NCBI GenBank assembly: GCA_947503335.1
Contig: CANNCY010000005.1
Span: forward strand, 174,441-238,440
DNA from: an uncultured Pseudomonadales bacterium
GTDB taxonomy: Bacteria > Pseudomonadota > Gammaproteobacteria > Pseudomonadales > CANNCY01
Reading direction: 5' to 3'
Length of the DNA: 64,000 nucleotides
Below the pieces are notes generated by a model. It made no database searches. It was not told the origin of the DNA and saw only the letters and a list, made by a program, of their open reading frames with translations. Positions 47,111-56,129 of this stretch are shown here, in pieces. The position numbers and the translations under genes were made by a program. Each line of letters opens with the position of its first letter. Position 1 is the first letter of the stretch.

Positions 47111-48418
47111 TTAAGCTAACTCATACATTTCTGACAATTCCAATTCCTTATCACTACCTTCAGATAATAATATTACTCCTCTCGTGTCAATGAGCACTTT
47201 AGCGAAAAGCGCTTTTTTATCGATCTCTTTAAACTGTTGGTGATCGACCAATAGCACAACGATATCAGCCCTCGAAATCGCCTGCTCATACGATACTAGC
47301 TCTACACCCGTACTCGACAGACTATTTGGCAACTGTTGGATGTTAGGTTCGACTGCCAATACCTCGCCAATATTCATTTGTGCTATAGACTCTACTATTT
47401 CAACACTTGGGCTTTCGCGCAAATCGTCAATATCTGCTTTGAACGCTAGACCCAAGCACGCAATAGTCGGATTACTATACTTTTTGGCTTCGGCTTGAAC
47501 CTTTCGAATAACATATCCTGGCTTAGCGTCATTTGTCAGACGAGCTTGCTTGATGATCTTAGCCTCTTCTGGACAGCTATCAACGATGAACCAAGGATCT
47601 ACTGCGATACAATGACCTCCAACACCTGGACCAGGCTGAAGCACGTTCACTCGCGGATGCCGATTAGTCAGCTTAATCAAATCCCAAACATTAATATCTA
47701 GCTTGTCACAGATAATCGATAGTTCGTTCGCGAACGCTATGTTTACATCACGGAATGAGTTTTCAGTCAACTTTGCCATTTCAGCTGTTCGGGCGTTCGT
47801 TGCTATGCATTCTCCTTGAACAAAAGTTTTGTATAACTCGACTGCTCGATCACAACATTTTGGGCTTATCCCTCCGATTACTCGATCATTTGAAACAAGT
47901 TCTTCTAATACGTATCCCGGTATAACGCGTTCTGGACAGTGGGCAATGTTGACGTCTGCTTCTACACCTGAACACTGCGGAAATGTTAGATCGTTTCGAC
48001 TTTGGGCTAACCACGCTGCCACCTTTTCGGTAGTGCCAACCGGTGAAGTTGACTCCAAAATGACCAAATCTCCCTTCTTGAGCACCTTTGCAATCTCATC
48101 ACAGGCTGACTTAATAAAGGATAAATCAGGGCAGTGCTCACGCCCGGGCTCATTCCTAAACGGAGTAGGTACAGCTATGATAAAGGCATCTGCAGGCTCA
48201 ATTGTCATCGTCGCCTTAAGGTAACCCGAACCGACAACATTCTTTACTAAATAATCCAAATTTGGCTCAACAATATGTGCTAGACCTAAATTTATAGTAT
48301 CAACGGCATGCTTGTTAACATCGACCCCAATAACGTTCAAGCCACGAGAAGCTATCACAGCAGCCGTTGGTAAACCGATATAGCCTAAACCTAATACTGA
48401 TACTTTACTAATTGACAT
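47111..48418 (-). CDS. wecC: UDP-N-acetyl-D-mannosamine dehydrogenase (WecC)
   Basis: The 435-residue enzyme oxidises UDP-ManNAc to UDP-ManNAcA with 2 NAD+. It has the N-terminal Rossmann motif VLGLGYIGLPTAAVIA, the central NSFRDVNIAFANELS helix and the catalytic Cys in GVGGHCIAVDPWF (about residue 269), in the order found in UDP-sugar dehydrogenases; similarity of length and the neighbouring epimerase point to WecC rather than Ugd. SD AAGGAAG lies upstream. It ends the second polysaccharide operon, 13 bp after wecB. Confidence 0.9.
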   Translation of the reverse strand: MSISKVSVLGLGYIGLPTAAVIASRGLNVIGVDVNKHAVDTINLGLAHIVEPNLDYLVKNVVGSGYLKATMTIEPADAFIIAVPTPFRNEPGREHCPDLSFIKSACDEIAKVLKKGDLVILESTSPVGTTEKVAAWLAQSRNDLTFPQCSGVEADVNIAHCPERVIPGYVLEELVSNDRVIGGISPKCCDRAVELYKTFVQGECIATNARTAEMAKLTENSFRDVNIAFANELSIICDKLDINVWDLIKLTNRHPRVNVLQPGPGVGGHCIAVDPWFIVDSCPEEAKIIKQARLTNDAKPGYVIRKVQAEAKKYSNPTIACLGLAFKADIDDLRESPSVEIVESIAQMNIGEVLAVEPNIQQLPNSLSSTGVELVSYEQAISRADIVVLLVDHQQFKEIDKKALFAKVLIDTRGVILLSEGSDKELELSEMYELA

Positions 48419-48431
48419 CCTTGTCTTCCTT

Positions 48432-49559
48432 TCAAACTAATAACTCTTTTAATTTATGAACGATACGCTTACACGCTTTACCATCACCATAAGGGTTATG
48501 TGCGTGGCTCATCTTTTCGTATGCTTCTTTATTCGACAGCAGGCCGTTTACTTCAGTTAAGATCTTATCCACATCTGTACCTACAAGCCTTACCGTACCT
48601 GCGCTTACTGCCTCTGGTCTTTCTGTTGAGTCACGCATAACTAGAACCGGCTTGCCCAAGCTAGGAGCCTCTTCTTGGATTCCACCAGAATCAGTAATAA
48701 TAAGATGACATTTATCCATCAAATAGATAAACGGTAAGTAGTCGAGTGGTTCAATCAATTTAACGTTATCAACGCCCGATAATATTCTATTGACTGGCTC
48801 ACGAACATTTGGGTTTAAATGAACTGGATAGACAATTTCGCAGTCTTTATTTTGCTCAGCAATCGTAGCTAACGCTTGGCAAATTCTTTCAAAACCACTT
48901 CCAAAACTTTCACGGCGGTGGCCTGTAACCAGTATCAGTTTCTTCTCAAGATTTAGCTCCTTAAATCTAAGCTCCATGTCGTGCGTTATTGAAGAGTTAT
49001 TGCGTATCCTTTCAACGATCGAAAATAGTGCGTCAATCACCGTATTCCCGGTTACAACAATGTTTTCGTCAGCGAGCCCTTCACCCAGTAAATTATCTTT
49101 TGAGCTAACTGTTGGCGCAAAATGGAGCTGCGCGATACGACCCGTCAACGCCCTATTCCCCTCTTCGGGCCACGGACTTGAGAGATTACCTGTACGTAGC
49201 CCTGCCTCGACATGACCAATGGGGATCTGTTTATAGAATGACGCTAACGAAGCTGCTAAAGTCGTAGCAGTATCGCCGTGTACCAAGACCATATCGGGAC
49301 AAAAGTCTGACAAAACTTCTTCTAATCCCAGAAGTATATTTGAAGTGACTTCTGGCAATGTCTGCCCAGGGCTCATGATATTTAAGTCATAATCTGGGCT
49401 AATTTTGAACAGATCTAAGACTTGATCCAACATTTCTCGATGCTGAGCTGTAACACAAACACGTGCTTCAAAATTGGATTCTAGAGCTAACTCTTGCACC
49501 AACGGTGCCATTTTTATTGCTTCTGGACGGGTACCAAATACCGACAATATCTTAACCAA
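48432..49559 (-). CDS. wecB: UDP-N-acetylglucosamine 2-epimerase (WecB)
   Basis: The 375-residue enzyme interconverts UDP-GlcNAc and UDP-ManNAc. Family blocks: [18 protein letters not shown] (residues 6-23), [28 protein letters not shown] and [20 protein letters not shown]. Normal length for the non-hydrolysing epimerase. With WecC it supplies UDP-ManNAcA, a uronic acid for enterobacterial common antigen or capsule. There is no other ECA gene nearby, so a capsule role is favoured. It lies behind kpsT of set 2 after a 248-bp gap. Confidence 0.93.
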   Translation of the reverse strand: MVKILSVFGTRPEAIKMAPLVQELALESNFEARVCVTAQHREMLDQVLDLFKISPDYDLNIMSPGQTLPEVTSNILLGLEEVLSDFCPDMVLVHGDTATTLAASLASFYKQIPIGHVEAGLRTGNLSSPWPEEGNRALTGRIAQLHFAPTVSSKDNLLGEGLADENIVVTGNTVIDALFSIVERIRNNSSITHDMELRFKELNLEKKLILVTGHRRESFGSGFERICQALATIAEQNKDCEIVYPVHLNPNVREPVNRILSGVDNVKLIEPLDYLPFIYLMDKCHLIITDSGGIQEEAPSLGKPVLVMRDSTERPEAVSAGTVRLVGTDVDKILTEVNGLLSNKEAYEKMSHAHNPYGDGKACKRIVHKLKELLV

Positions 49560-49605
49560 GACTTAAATCTCCATAGCTTCTTTTTCAGGCTACAAGTGCT
49601 TAGCC

Positions 49606-49672
49606 AACCATAAACCCCAGAAGCTGCGGCACTTAGAACCTAGAAGCTAATAACTAATTAAAATTTATGGTT
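49606..49672. repeat. Inverted repeat in the gap before wecB
   Basis: The 248-bp interval between kpsT (set 2) and wecB contains AACCATAAA and its complement TTTATGGTT, 49 bp apart, and twice the word AGAAGCT. This may hold a promoter or an RNA structure that lets wecB-wecC be made separately from the upstream operon. No clear -35/-10 pair could be assigned. Confidence 0.3.
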
Positions 49673-49807
49673 TCAATATAAGCCATGAAAAAATATGTGC
49701 CTTTGTGCATAATGACATTGGACAAACGTATTTCTACGGTCTACATAACTGTAGCTAATTGAGCTGGCGCAAGATTAAGGCTATTGGTGAGACTATTTAC
49801 TATATGA

Positions 49808-50455
49808 TTACGAATTGTAAACCTTCAAAGCCTCTTCTATATCTTCGTAATACTTAAGCTGCCCACTATTAAGCAACAAAGCAGAATCGCAAAATTCGCG
49901 CAGCTCATCTACATCATGACTCACCATTATCACGGTCGACGTTGATGCAAGATCCAGCATTTTCTGCTTTGCCTGAATCCGAAAATTCATATCCCCGACC
50001 GAAAGCGCTTCATCTATAAGATAAATATCAAAATCAATCTCGGTACAGCATGTGAATGAAAGACGAGAACGCATTCCCGAGGAGTATGTACTCACAGGAA
50101 GGTCGAACTTCTTCCCTAGTCCGGACTTCTGTTTTACTCTTCTAACGAAATCATCAATTTCAATCAATCCGTTTATTCGAGCAATAAATCTAGCATTCTC
50201 TCTTCCTGTCATCGAGGGGTGAACTCCCGCAGTCAGAGATACAGGCCATGAAAGAGATTTTTTAGTGATTATCTTACCAACATTCGGGTATTCGCTTGCT
50301 GCTAACAATCTAAAAAAAGTGGACTTACCGGCCCCATTGCTCCCCAATAGAGCAAGATTGCGATCGGTTGGAATATCGGAAGACAGCGAGTCGAACACGT
50401 ATTGGCGCCCAATTTTGGTTTTATAATACTTCGTAAGATTTCTAATACGAATCAT
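49808..50455 (-). CDS. kpsT: Capsule ABC exporter ATPase KpsT (set 2)
   Basis: A 215-residue ATPase with Walker A GSNGAGKST (residues 38-46), signature VSTYSSGMRSRLSFTC and Walker B IYLIDEALSVGD. It is a paralogue of the set-1 KpsT at 30.1 kb. Its ATG overlaps the preceding glycosyltransferase stop (ATGA). Unlike set 1, the ATPase gene is separated from kpsM/kpsE by six genes, lying near the end of the operon. Confidence 0.92.
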   Translation of the reverse strand: MIRIRNLTKYYKTKIGRQYVFDSLSSDIPTDRNLALLGSNGAGKSTFFRLLAASEYPNVGKIITKKSLSWPVSLTAGVHPSMTGRENARFIARINGLIEIDDFVRRVKQKSGLGKKFDLPVSTYSSGMRSRLSFTCCTEIDFDIYLIDEALSVGDMNFRIQAKQKMLDLASTSTVIMVSHDVDELREFCDSALLLNSGQLKYYEDIEEALKVYNS

Positions 50456-51588
50456 CTATGTCCACCCAATATATGATTCAAAAATTTAGTAAGAATAATT
50501 GCACGATCGTACTTGGTACTAAACTCCTTTCTATCAACATACTCATCACTTAAGAGTGGCAGTTGCTGAGAAAAAGAGGTAACGTCACTCGGAGAAAACA
50601 CAACTGCGTTGCTTACATTCTTTTCCACAAACTCTTTAGCATATCCAGACAGTCCACAAATCATTGGAGCACCAGAAGCCGCATACTCGAATACTTTCGA
50701 AGGTAGCGCCCCAATGTTACAAAATGATTCTTCTAAATGAAGTAATAAACAGGCTCCATTTCGATACTTGAAAGCTAAATCAGCTCTTGAGATGGAGCTA
50801 AATATTTCGACATTTCCCAGTCTGCGGGTTGCTTTTTTAAGAGCCCTAATGTCGCGTCCCTCACCGTAAATTATGAATCTACATGTCTTTTGATTTGTCG
50901 CCAAAGCGGGGATTAATTTAGACAAACCCTGAGCTAAACCAACATTTCCAGCGTATAAAATCAACGATTTTTTCGCTTTTAGACGGGGCTTTCCATCCAA
51001 AGAAAAGTCATTATCAACGCCATTCGAGTAGCACGAGACGTTCGTATAGTTTTCGAGGGTTGGTCTATGAGCTTCCATCACGGCACTCGAAACAAAATTC
51101 ACGTGCTCAGATTTCTTCATTAAGGCATATTCTATGCTTCTAAAAAAAGCGACAATCGGGTGTTTCAAGATATTCTTCGTAAAGAGGGCGTCCAAGCTAT
51201 CTGAGAACATATCCCTTACGTCATACACTAGGCGTGAACAAAATCTTTTCGCTATAACGAAACTAATAATTAGCGTAATAAGCTTTGAAGAAGAGCCTAT
51301 CACCACATCAATATCTGTTCCGTCACGAAAATTAAGACCTTTAACAACGAAAAGTATCATATTGATTACGGAGACGATTCTCGACTGCTTCTCCATAGTT
51401 AGCCCTGTAATCACATAACGCGTCTTAGCTGAGGAGGCCATTTCCAACGAGTTCACATTTCCTGACGTGAGTACTATGAGCTCTTTGACACGCTCATCTC
51501 TTTCAATAACCTTTCTAAGTGATGCTGCTCTATTACTACTAGCCCTACCTTCATCAAAAAATCCAAAAACAACCAATAGCAGTTTCAT
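50452..51588 (-). CDS. Family 4 glycosyltransferase
   Basis: The 378-residue GT-B fold enzyme starts LLVVFGFFDEGRASSNRA, and shows LILYAGNVGLAQGLSKLIPA, FIIYGEGRDIRALKKATRRL and a C-terminal PSKVFEYAASGAPMICGLSG region, matching GT4 transferases of WbuB/WcaI-like type. The donor is unknown. It overlaps kpsT at its 3' end and the next GT4 at its 5' end by 4 bp each, so it is translated with both. Confidence 0.8.
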   Translation of the reverse strand: MKLLLVVFGFFDEGRASSNRAASLRKVIERDERVKELIVLTSGNVNSLEMASSAKTRYVITGLTMEKQSRIVSVINMILFVVKGLNFRDGTDIDVVIGSSSKLITLIISFVIAKRFCSRLVYDVRDMFSDSLDALFTKNILKHPIVAFFRSIEYALMKKSEHVNFVSSAVMEAHRPTLENYTNVSCYSNGVDNDFSLDGKPRLKAKKSLILYAGNVGLAQGLSKLIPALATNQKTCRFIIYGEGRDIRALKKATRRLGNVEIFSSISRADLAFKYRNGACLLLHLEESFCNIGALPSKVFEYAASGAPMICGLSGYAKEFVEKNVSNAVVFSPSDVTSFSQQLPLLSDEYVDRKEFSTKYDRAIILTKFLNHILGGHR

Positions 51589-52823
51589 GATATTTTACGC
51601 GTGATAGAGTCATATACATCGAGCAGAGACTGCTCCTGAGCCTCCCATGTGAGACTATGAGAAGCCATCTCAGCATTATCGCGGTATTGACTCAATAGAA
51701 CTTTGTTCGTAGCTAATTGACTAAGTGCGTCACTCAAGCAAGAAACGCCCGATTCATTAACAGTTATCCCTACATCGAAATCATCTACAACTTTTCTAAT
51801 TTCTGGAAACCCTGTGGCAACAATTGCTAGTCTTGCTTGAATATATTCGAACAATTTATTCGAGTCTGTAGAAAAATGGTTAAAGCAAGTATTCTCAATT
51901 GGTTGAACACCTATCGTTGCAGACGCAGTGTAGAGAGGAAGCTCCTCTAAGGGCACTGCGTCTATAAGCTTCACTCTCGAAGAGAGCTCTAAGGTATCTA
52001 CTAGGGCTCTTATTTCATCCTTCTTACGCCCGCTTCCAACCAAGACAAAATATGTGTCTTTTACATAGGTAGCGGCTTTTATCAAACGTTCAAGGCCTCG
52101 CCCTTGTTGAATACCTCCTTGATAAATAACGATCGGCCAGGTTGAGTTCAGACTAAGGATTTCTCTCAAAAAATTCGATTGCTGATATGGTTGATACCGC
52201 GGTCTATTTTGCAATACTATCGGCCGTTCAATACCGTAAAGCCTCGCGAAGTATTTAGCTCTCGTATCTGTGGTTGTAATCATTGCATCAACTTTTCTAC
52301 ACAGTTTTCTTTCAATCAAAGCAACGTATTGGGAAATTCTTCGATAGCCCTCTCGACTGGTACTAGTCTCATGAGCGTCATAAACAAGCCTCGACTTGAC
52401 TAGCAAACTAGCTATCCAGCACGTAATCAACACATTAAAATCATGCGCGTGTATTATTTTTGGCCTCATCCTCACCAATAAAAGTAAAATCCGGACATGT
52501 GTTACCACGTACGCTGCAGCCTTTACCGATCTACGCAAAAACGGCACTGATCTCCAGGACCCTTTTCTACGCCGTAACGGTAAAGGCATCGATTTTCGGT
52601 GAGTTTCCTTAATATACTTTGAAGGGCGTAACGACCTCCACACCCGCACAACTGAAAACCTCCTCTCGTACTTCTGAACTTGAACAGTTTTGATTGGATT
52701 ATGTAATGCTACGACACGCACATTGTAGCCATTTCTAGCTAAAGACCGCGCTTCGTTAATAACTCTGGCATCATGAATAAATTCATTCCAAACGACCATA
52801 CCAACCGAGGGTAACCTAACCAA
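51585..52823 (-). CDS. Family 4 glycosyltransferase
   Basis: A GT-B fold transferase of about 412 residues. It has VVWNEFIHDARVINEARSLA at the N-terminus, PIVIYQGGIQQGRGLERLIK, and a C-terminal STDSNKLFEYIQARLAIVAT donor-site region typical of GT4. Starting at TTG 52823 places GAGAGG at a suitable distance and gives an 8-bp overlap with the sulfotransferase stop; the open frame runs to 52880 and a later ATG at 52799 is another choice. It belongs to the locus-2 operon and probably adds one sugar of the repeat. Confidence 0.78.
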   Translation of the reverse strand: MVRLPSVGMVVWNEFIHDARVINEARSLARNGYNVRVVALHNPIKTVQVQKYERRFSVVRVWRSLRPSKYIKETHRKSMPLPLRRRKGSWRSVPFLRRSVKAAAYVVTHVRILLLLVRMRPKIIHAHDFNVLITCWIASLLVKSRLVYDAHETSTSREGYRRISQYVALIERKLCRKVDAMITTTDTRAKYFARLYGIERPIVLQNRPRYQPYQQSNFLREILSLNSTWPIVIYQGGIQQGRGLERLIKAATYVKDTYFVLVGSGRKKDEIRALVDTLELSSRVKLIDAVPLEELPLYTASATIGVQPIENTCFNHFSTDSNKLFEYIQARLAIVATGFPEIRKVVDDFDVGITVNESGVSCLSDALSQLATNKVLLSQYRDNAEMASHSLTWEAQEQSLLDVYDSITRKIS

Positions 52824-53601
52824 GCAACACCTCTCGAAATTCAATAATTTTCTCGTCTTTTGCAACGCGTTCCATCTCAATCAGAGTGCGCTCGTCTTGC
52901 GCAAGCTCTGCATTTCGTCGTTCAGCTGAATTCCGATTCTCAAGATTTTCCACAGTCGATAACTCGCTTATCAAAGGCAAATCCAACCTATTGAAAACCG
53001 TCGTCTGTACAAATGATGATTTGTCGTTTGCATTAATATAATCATCGAGTTGAAACACTACCATTCTTGAAGATGATCCATTCTTCATCTTTATTGCCTG
53101 TCGTAGAGACCTTCTATACCTGGACAAGAACAACTCTACGTCATCCAAGAAACCAAGTGACTTCCATGACCTCCATACAGACTGTGGATTCCTTACACAG
53201 TAAATGTATTTAGCGCGAGCATTAAATATTTTTTCAAAATTTTGAAAATATCTTTCATATCCAGGAGTTTTAAACCCAAAATGAGTTATATCCTTACCGT
53301 GCCCCACAAGGCTTTTCTTACACGCAAATGAGAAAAATGCGATCGCTAGGTGAAATTTATGCTTCTGCCAATGGGCATCTAGGCACGCTCCTTTTCGTTC
53401 AGAGTAATACGAAAAATTTTCATCTACCGTGTCGACAAGTCTAAAAAAGGCTTCAGCAGTGATAGCATGCATTTCTTCTTGAATTGCAATTGTTGGATGC
53501 GAGTTTAGTATGTCGGTCATCATTCTAGTGCCGGATCGTGCAGCACCACATACTACAACTGGCGTAATCTCGCTCATTGCTTCTAGGTAGTCTATAAACA
53601 T
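52816..53601 (-). CDS. Sulfotransferase family protein
   Basis: A sulfotransferase of about 260 residues with the PAPS loop VVVCGAARSGTRMMTDIL, and YIYCVRNPQSVWRSWKSLG about 110 residues later; HPTIAIQEEMHA fits the Sulfotransfer_3 group. ATG 53601 was chosen; a GTG at 53610 overlaps the lyase stop and an ATG at 53577 is also possible. Being inside the operon between a lyase fusion and glycosyltransferases, it is the best candidate for sulfation of the locus-2 polymer. Confidence 0.78.
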   Translation of the reverse strand: MFIDYLEAMSEITPVVVCGAARSGTRMMTDILNSHPTIAIQEEMHAITAEAFFRLVDTVDENFSYYSERKGACLDAHWQKHKFHLAIAFFSFACKKSLVGHGKDITHFGFKTPGYERYFQNFEKIFNARAKYIYCVRNPQSVWRSWKSLGFLDDVELFLSRYRRSLRQAIKMKNGSSSRMVVFQLDDYINANDKSSFVQTTVFNRLDLPLISELSTVENLENRNSAERRNAELAQDERTLIEMERVAKDEKIIEFREVLLG

Positions 53602-53603
53602 CT

Positions 53604-56129
53604 TTAACACCCATACCTTTCAAGTAACTTGAGTGTATCCTCTTTGTTAGGAGGAGAATGCTTCAAAATTTGATCTTGATAATAAATAAAACTTAACCCT
53701 TCTTTTGGCGTAACATCTTCAAAATTTGATACTTCTTGTCGTGCAGCGATAGCATCCCCAAACACATACCCTAGATGTTTATTCATATGCTTCAAGTCAA
53801 ATACATTTTGAACTATAGCGACTCTATTTTCTGATTCTATTACGCGTTCTGCATTTACAGTAAGAAGGTGCGCGCTATCGGATCTCTCGACAGCCGACGG
53901 TGTAGTTCCATAGCAGGTTTCAATCATTGCTTCGTAATGGCTTCTAACATAATTCGGTAGATGCATTTGTGGATTTACTGCGATACACGTAATGTTGCTC
54001 ATTAGTTCTGCTAATTTTAAACAAACGTACCCGCCCGCTGACGATCCAAATAAGATGATTCTTTTAAAACGGCTTTTGTTTATCTCGCGAATTTTTTCAA
54101 TCAAATGGGATAATCTACTAATTGCATCTGTACCGGATCGGTATTGAAACCATCCTAAACTAATATCGTTCTCAGTAGAAAGCGTAGGATCACTAAAGCT
54201 TAGTACGCTGCACCTAATGTCCTTAGACCAAGAGTGACGTTGAAAATCTATATCCCCTTTCTTTCTATCAGACGCCCCAGGTAAAAGAACTAACAGGGTA
54301 TCGCTCTGAGATTTCACGTCAGAATAGAATCTAAAGGGTACATCTTCAAAATAAACTGCCTTAGTACTTATCCCTTCGGATAAACATAGATCTCTCGTAG
54401 ATATCACGGAATGAGGAACACCAGCTAATGGCTTTCGCTCTAATGACTTTTGAACTTGGCTTGCTAACGACGTAGACTGAATTGCTTTTTGGCTTATAAG
54501 GGATGACCAACTAGTGTCTTCGCTATACGATATAATCGTTTCTATTCGTTTCTCTCTACAATTAGATTTAAAACCAATAGCTACAGCAGCAGAATATTGA
54601 TAGTCATTTTTCGATACAAACCCCTGCATGGAATCGTCATCGCCGTTAAAAATCACTGTATCCATGCCGGGAGTTAGGCATTCTATTGTGACAATTATTC
54701 CGTCGCTGGTGGTAAGCTTAACCGTCGAACCACTTGCCGAAACCAAACGGAATTCTTCCTCCAAATGAAACCATTGAGTAACTGTTCTTGCGCGTTTACA
54801 TTGTAAATCATCACGTACAAACAACCAGTTTCTAGGCTTATATCGTAAGCTCCTTCGATGGGAGAGAGCAGGATAGTCTAGCTTTCCAGACAGTTCGTAA
54901 ACACTGCCTATTCTCTTAACGGGAGACAGTATACTTCCGTAGGGTTTCATCTTTATTATGTCGAAATCCTCAATTTCAACACTATTGTGAGCCCTAGAGC
55001 TTAAGAAATAGCTTCTGTATTTGTCTGACCGATATCCATACTTTCCCGAGTCACATACGACTCTTCTACCCTTCTCATAAAGATCAAAAGAAAGACAGTC
55101 TCGATGCTTGTGGGCTTTGGTATGGTACATACCGGTCATAAACAACATGAAACTATCGTCAGACTCCCAATCACTCCGAATAGCACAATAACCAGCACTG
55201 TGGAAATCCCCAACTAAAGCTTTCGCCTCTGTTTTAACTGGTGTCGTTAGATCCTTCTGATAGGTCAATATAGAGTCCCCGACACAAATGGGACGTTTCT
55301 CTGGATCTACCATCCAGCATTTTACTGCTTGCGCTTTCTCAACTAATTCGACAAGACTCTTTTCTGCATCGTACCAACCCGAGTCCATAATGGCTTGAAT
55401 AGTATCCGTCGCGTAAAAATGGTAATGGGGAGAGTGCTCTTTGTGTATACCATCGACAGTGAATTGATCATTGACCAACTCGTTCATTTTCGATATAGCA
55501 TATGAATCCAATCCGAAATTATGATCTTGAGCTTGTAATTTTAGTAGTGCCATCAACCCTTGTATCTGAAAAAAACCGTGGTTGTTCAAGCTAAATGCTT
55601 CATCAAAACTTAGGTTTTCGATATGAATTCTTGTTAGAGCAGATAACAGAGATGTCTGCTCACCTGTGATCTTGAGGCGATGATAGCTTATTCGTTCTAT
55701 AAAAAAGGCTAGCACCAGTGCTCTAAAGCCTACTGACATGTCATACCAAGCGTAGCTATCAGGCATTCGACTAGTTACAATCCGAGGATTATCAGCCCCG
55801 TATACAGAATGCCAACTCGATACAACGTCAAAGAAGTAGTCAACTAGAACTTCTTGATTCTCACAGTCATCAAATATATTCATCACTGGATGGAACATAG
55901 TCCATCCTTGTAGCTGCATACGCCAGTTTCTGTCTGTGGCAAGTGCGCGACCTTCCCAATCTATAGAACCTCGTAATGAGACGGGTACACAGTCTTTCCT
56001 CGGTTTAAAAAGACGCTTCAATACAATATCTTCATACTGATCGTCATAAAACCCTATTGGAAATACGCGATGAAGGAAGCATTTCACTGGCGTCAAAACT
56101 GATCTACTAACCTCTATACTAGTTGTCAT
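53604..56129 (-). CDS. Heparinase II/III-like lyase fused to an alpha/beta hydrolase
   Basis: The 841-residue protein has an N-terminal alpha/alpha-toroid with NNHGFFQIQGLMALL (about 195) and EHSPHYHFYATD (about 233), followed by the heparinase II/III beta-sandwich with TKAHKHRDCLSFDLYEKGRR (about 341) and FLSSRAHNSVEI. From about residue 600 a second domain shows LLVLLPGASDR and IILFGSSAGGYVCLKLAE (nucleophile Ser about 696), an alpha/beta hydrolase. There is no signal peptide, which is unusual for polysaccharide lyases. ATG 56129 has a perfect AAGGAGGT; the frame continues to 56219. Roles in trimming and de-esterifying polymer are inferred. Confidence 0.85.
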   Translation of the reverse strand: MTTSIEVSRSVLTPVKCFLHRVFPIGFYDDQYEDIVLKRLFKPRKDCVPVSLRGSIDWEGRALATDRNWRMQLQGWTMFHPVMNIFDDCENQEVLVDYFFDVVSSWHSVYGADNPRIVTSRMPDSYAWYDMSVGFRALVLAFFIERISYHRLKITGEQTSLLSALTRIHIENLSFDEAFSLNNHGFFQIQGLMALLKLQAQDHNFGLDSYAISKMNELVNDQFTVDGIHKEHSPHYHFYATDTIQAIMDSGWYDAEKSLVELVEKAQAVKCWMVDPEKRPICVGDSILTYQKDLTTPVKTEAKALVGDFHSAGYCAIRSDWESDDSFMLFMTGMYHTKAHKHRDCLSFDLYEKGRRVVCDSGKYGYRSDKYRSYFLSSRAHNSVEIEDFDIIKMKPYGSILSPVKRIGSVYELSGKLDYPALSHRRSLRYKPRNWLFVRDDLQCKRARTVTQWFHLEEEFRLVSASGSTVKLTTSDGIIVTIECLTPGMDTVIFNGDDDSMQGFVSKNDYQYSAAVAIGFKSNCREKRIETIISYSEDTSWSSLISQKAIQSTSLASQVQKSLERKPLAGVPHSVISTRDLCLSEGISTKAVYFEDVPFRFYSDVKSQSDTLLVLLPGASDRKKGDIDFQRHSWSKDIRCSVLSFSDPTLSTENDISLGWFQYRSGTDAISRLSHLIEKIREINKSRFKRIILFGSSAGGYVCLKLAELMSNITCIAVNPQMHLPNYVRSHYEAMIETCYGTTPSAVERSDSAHLLTVNAERVIESENRVAIVQNVFDLKHMNKHLGYVFGDAIAARQEVSNFEDVTPKEGLSFIYYQDQILKHSPPNKEDTLKLLERYGC

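Noticed and set aside
47111..49559. Enterobacterial common antigen cluster
   Set aside because: Only wecB/wecC are present; none of the ECA polymerase, flippase or transferase genes is seen.
49560..49807. Hidden small gene between kpsT2 and wecB
   Set aside because: Frames are short and lack a ribosome site or recognisable sequence; only an inverted repeat was kept.
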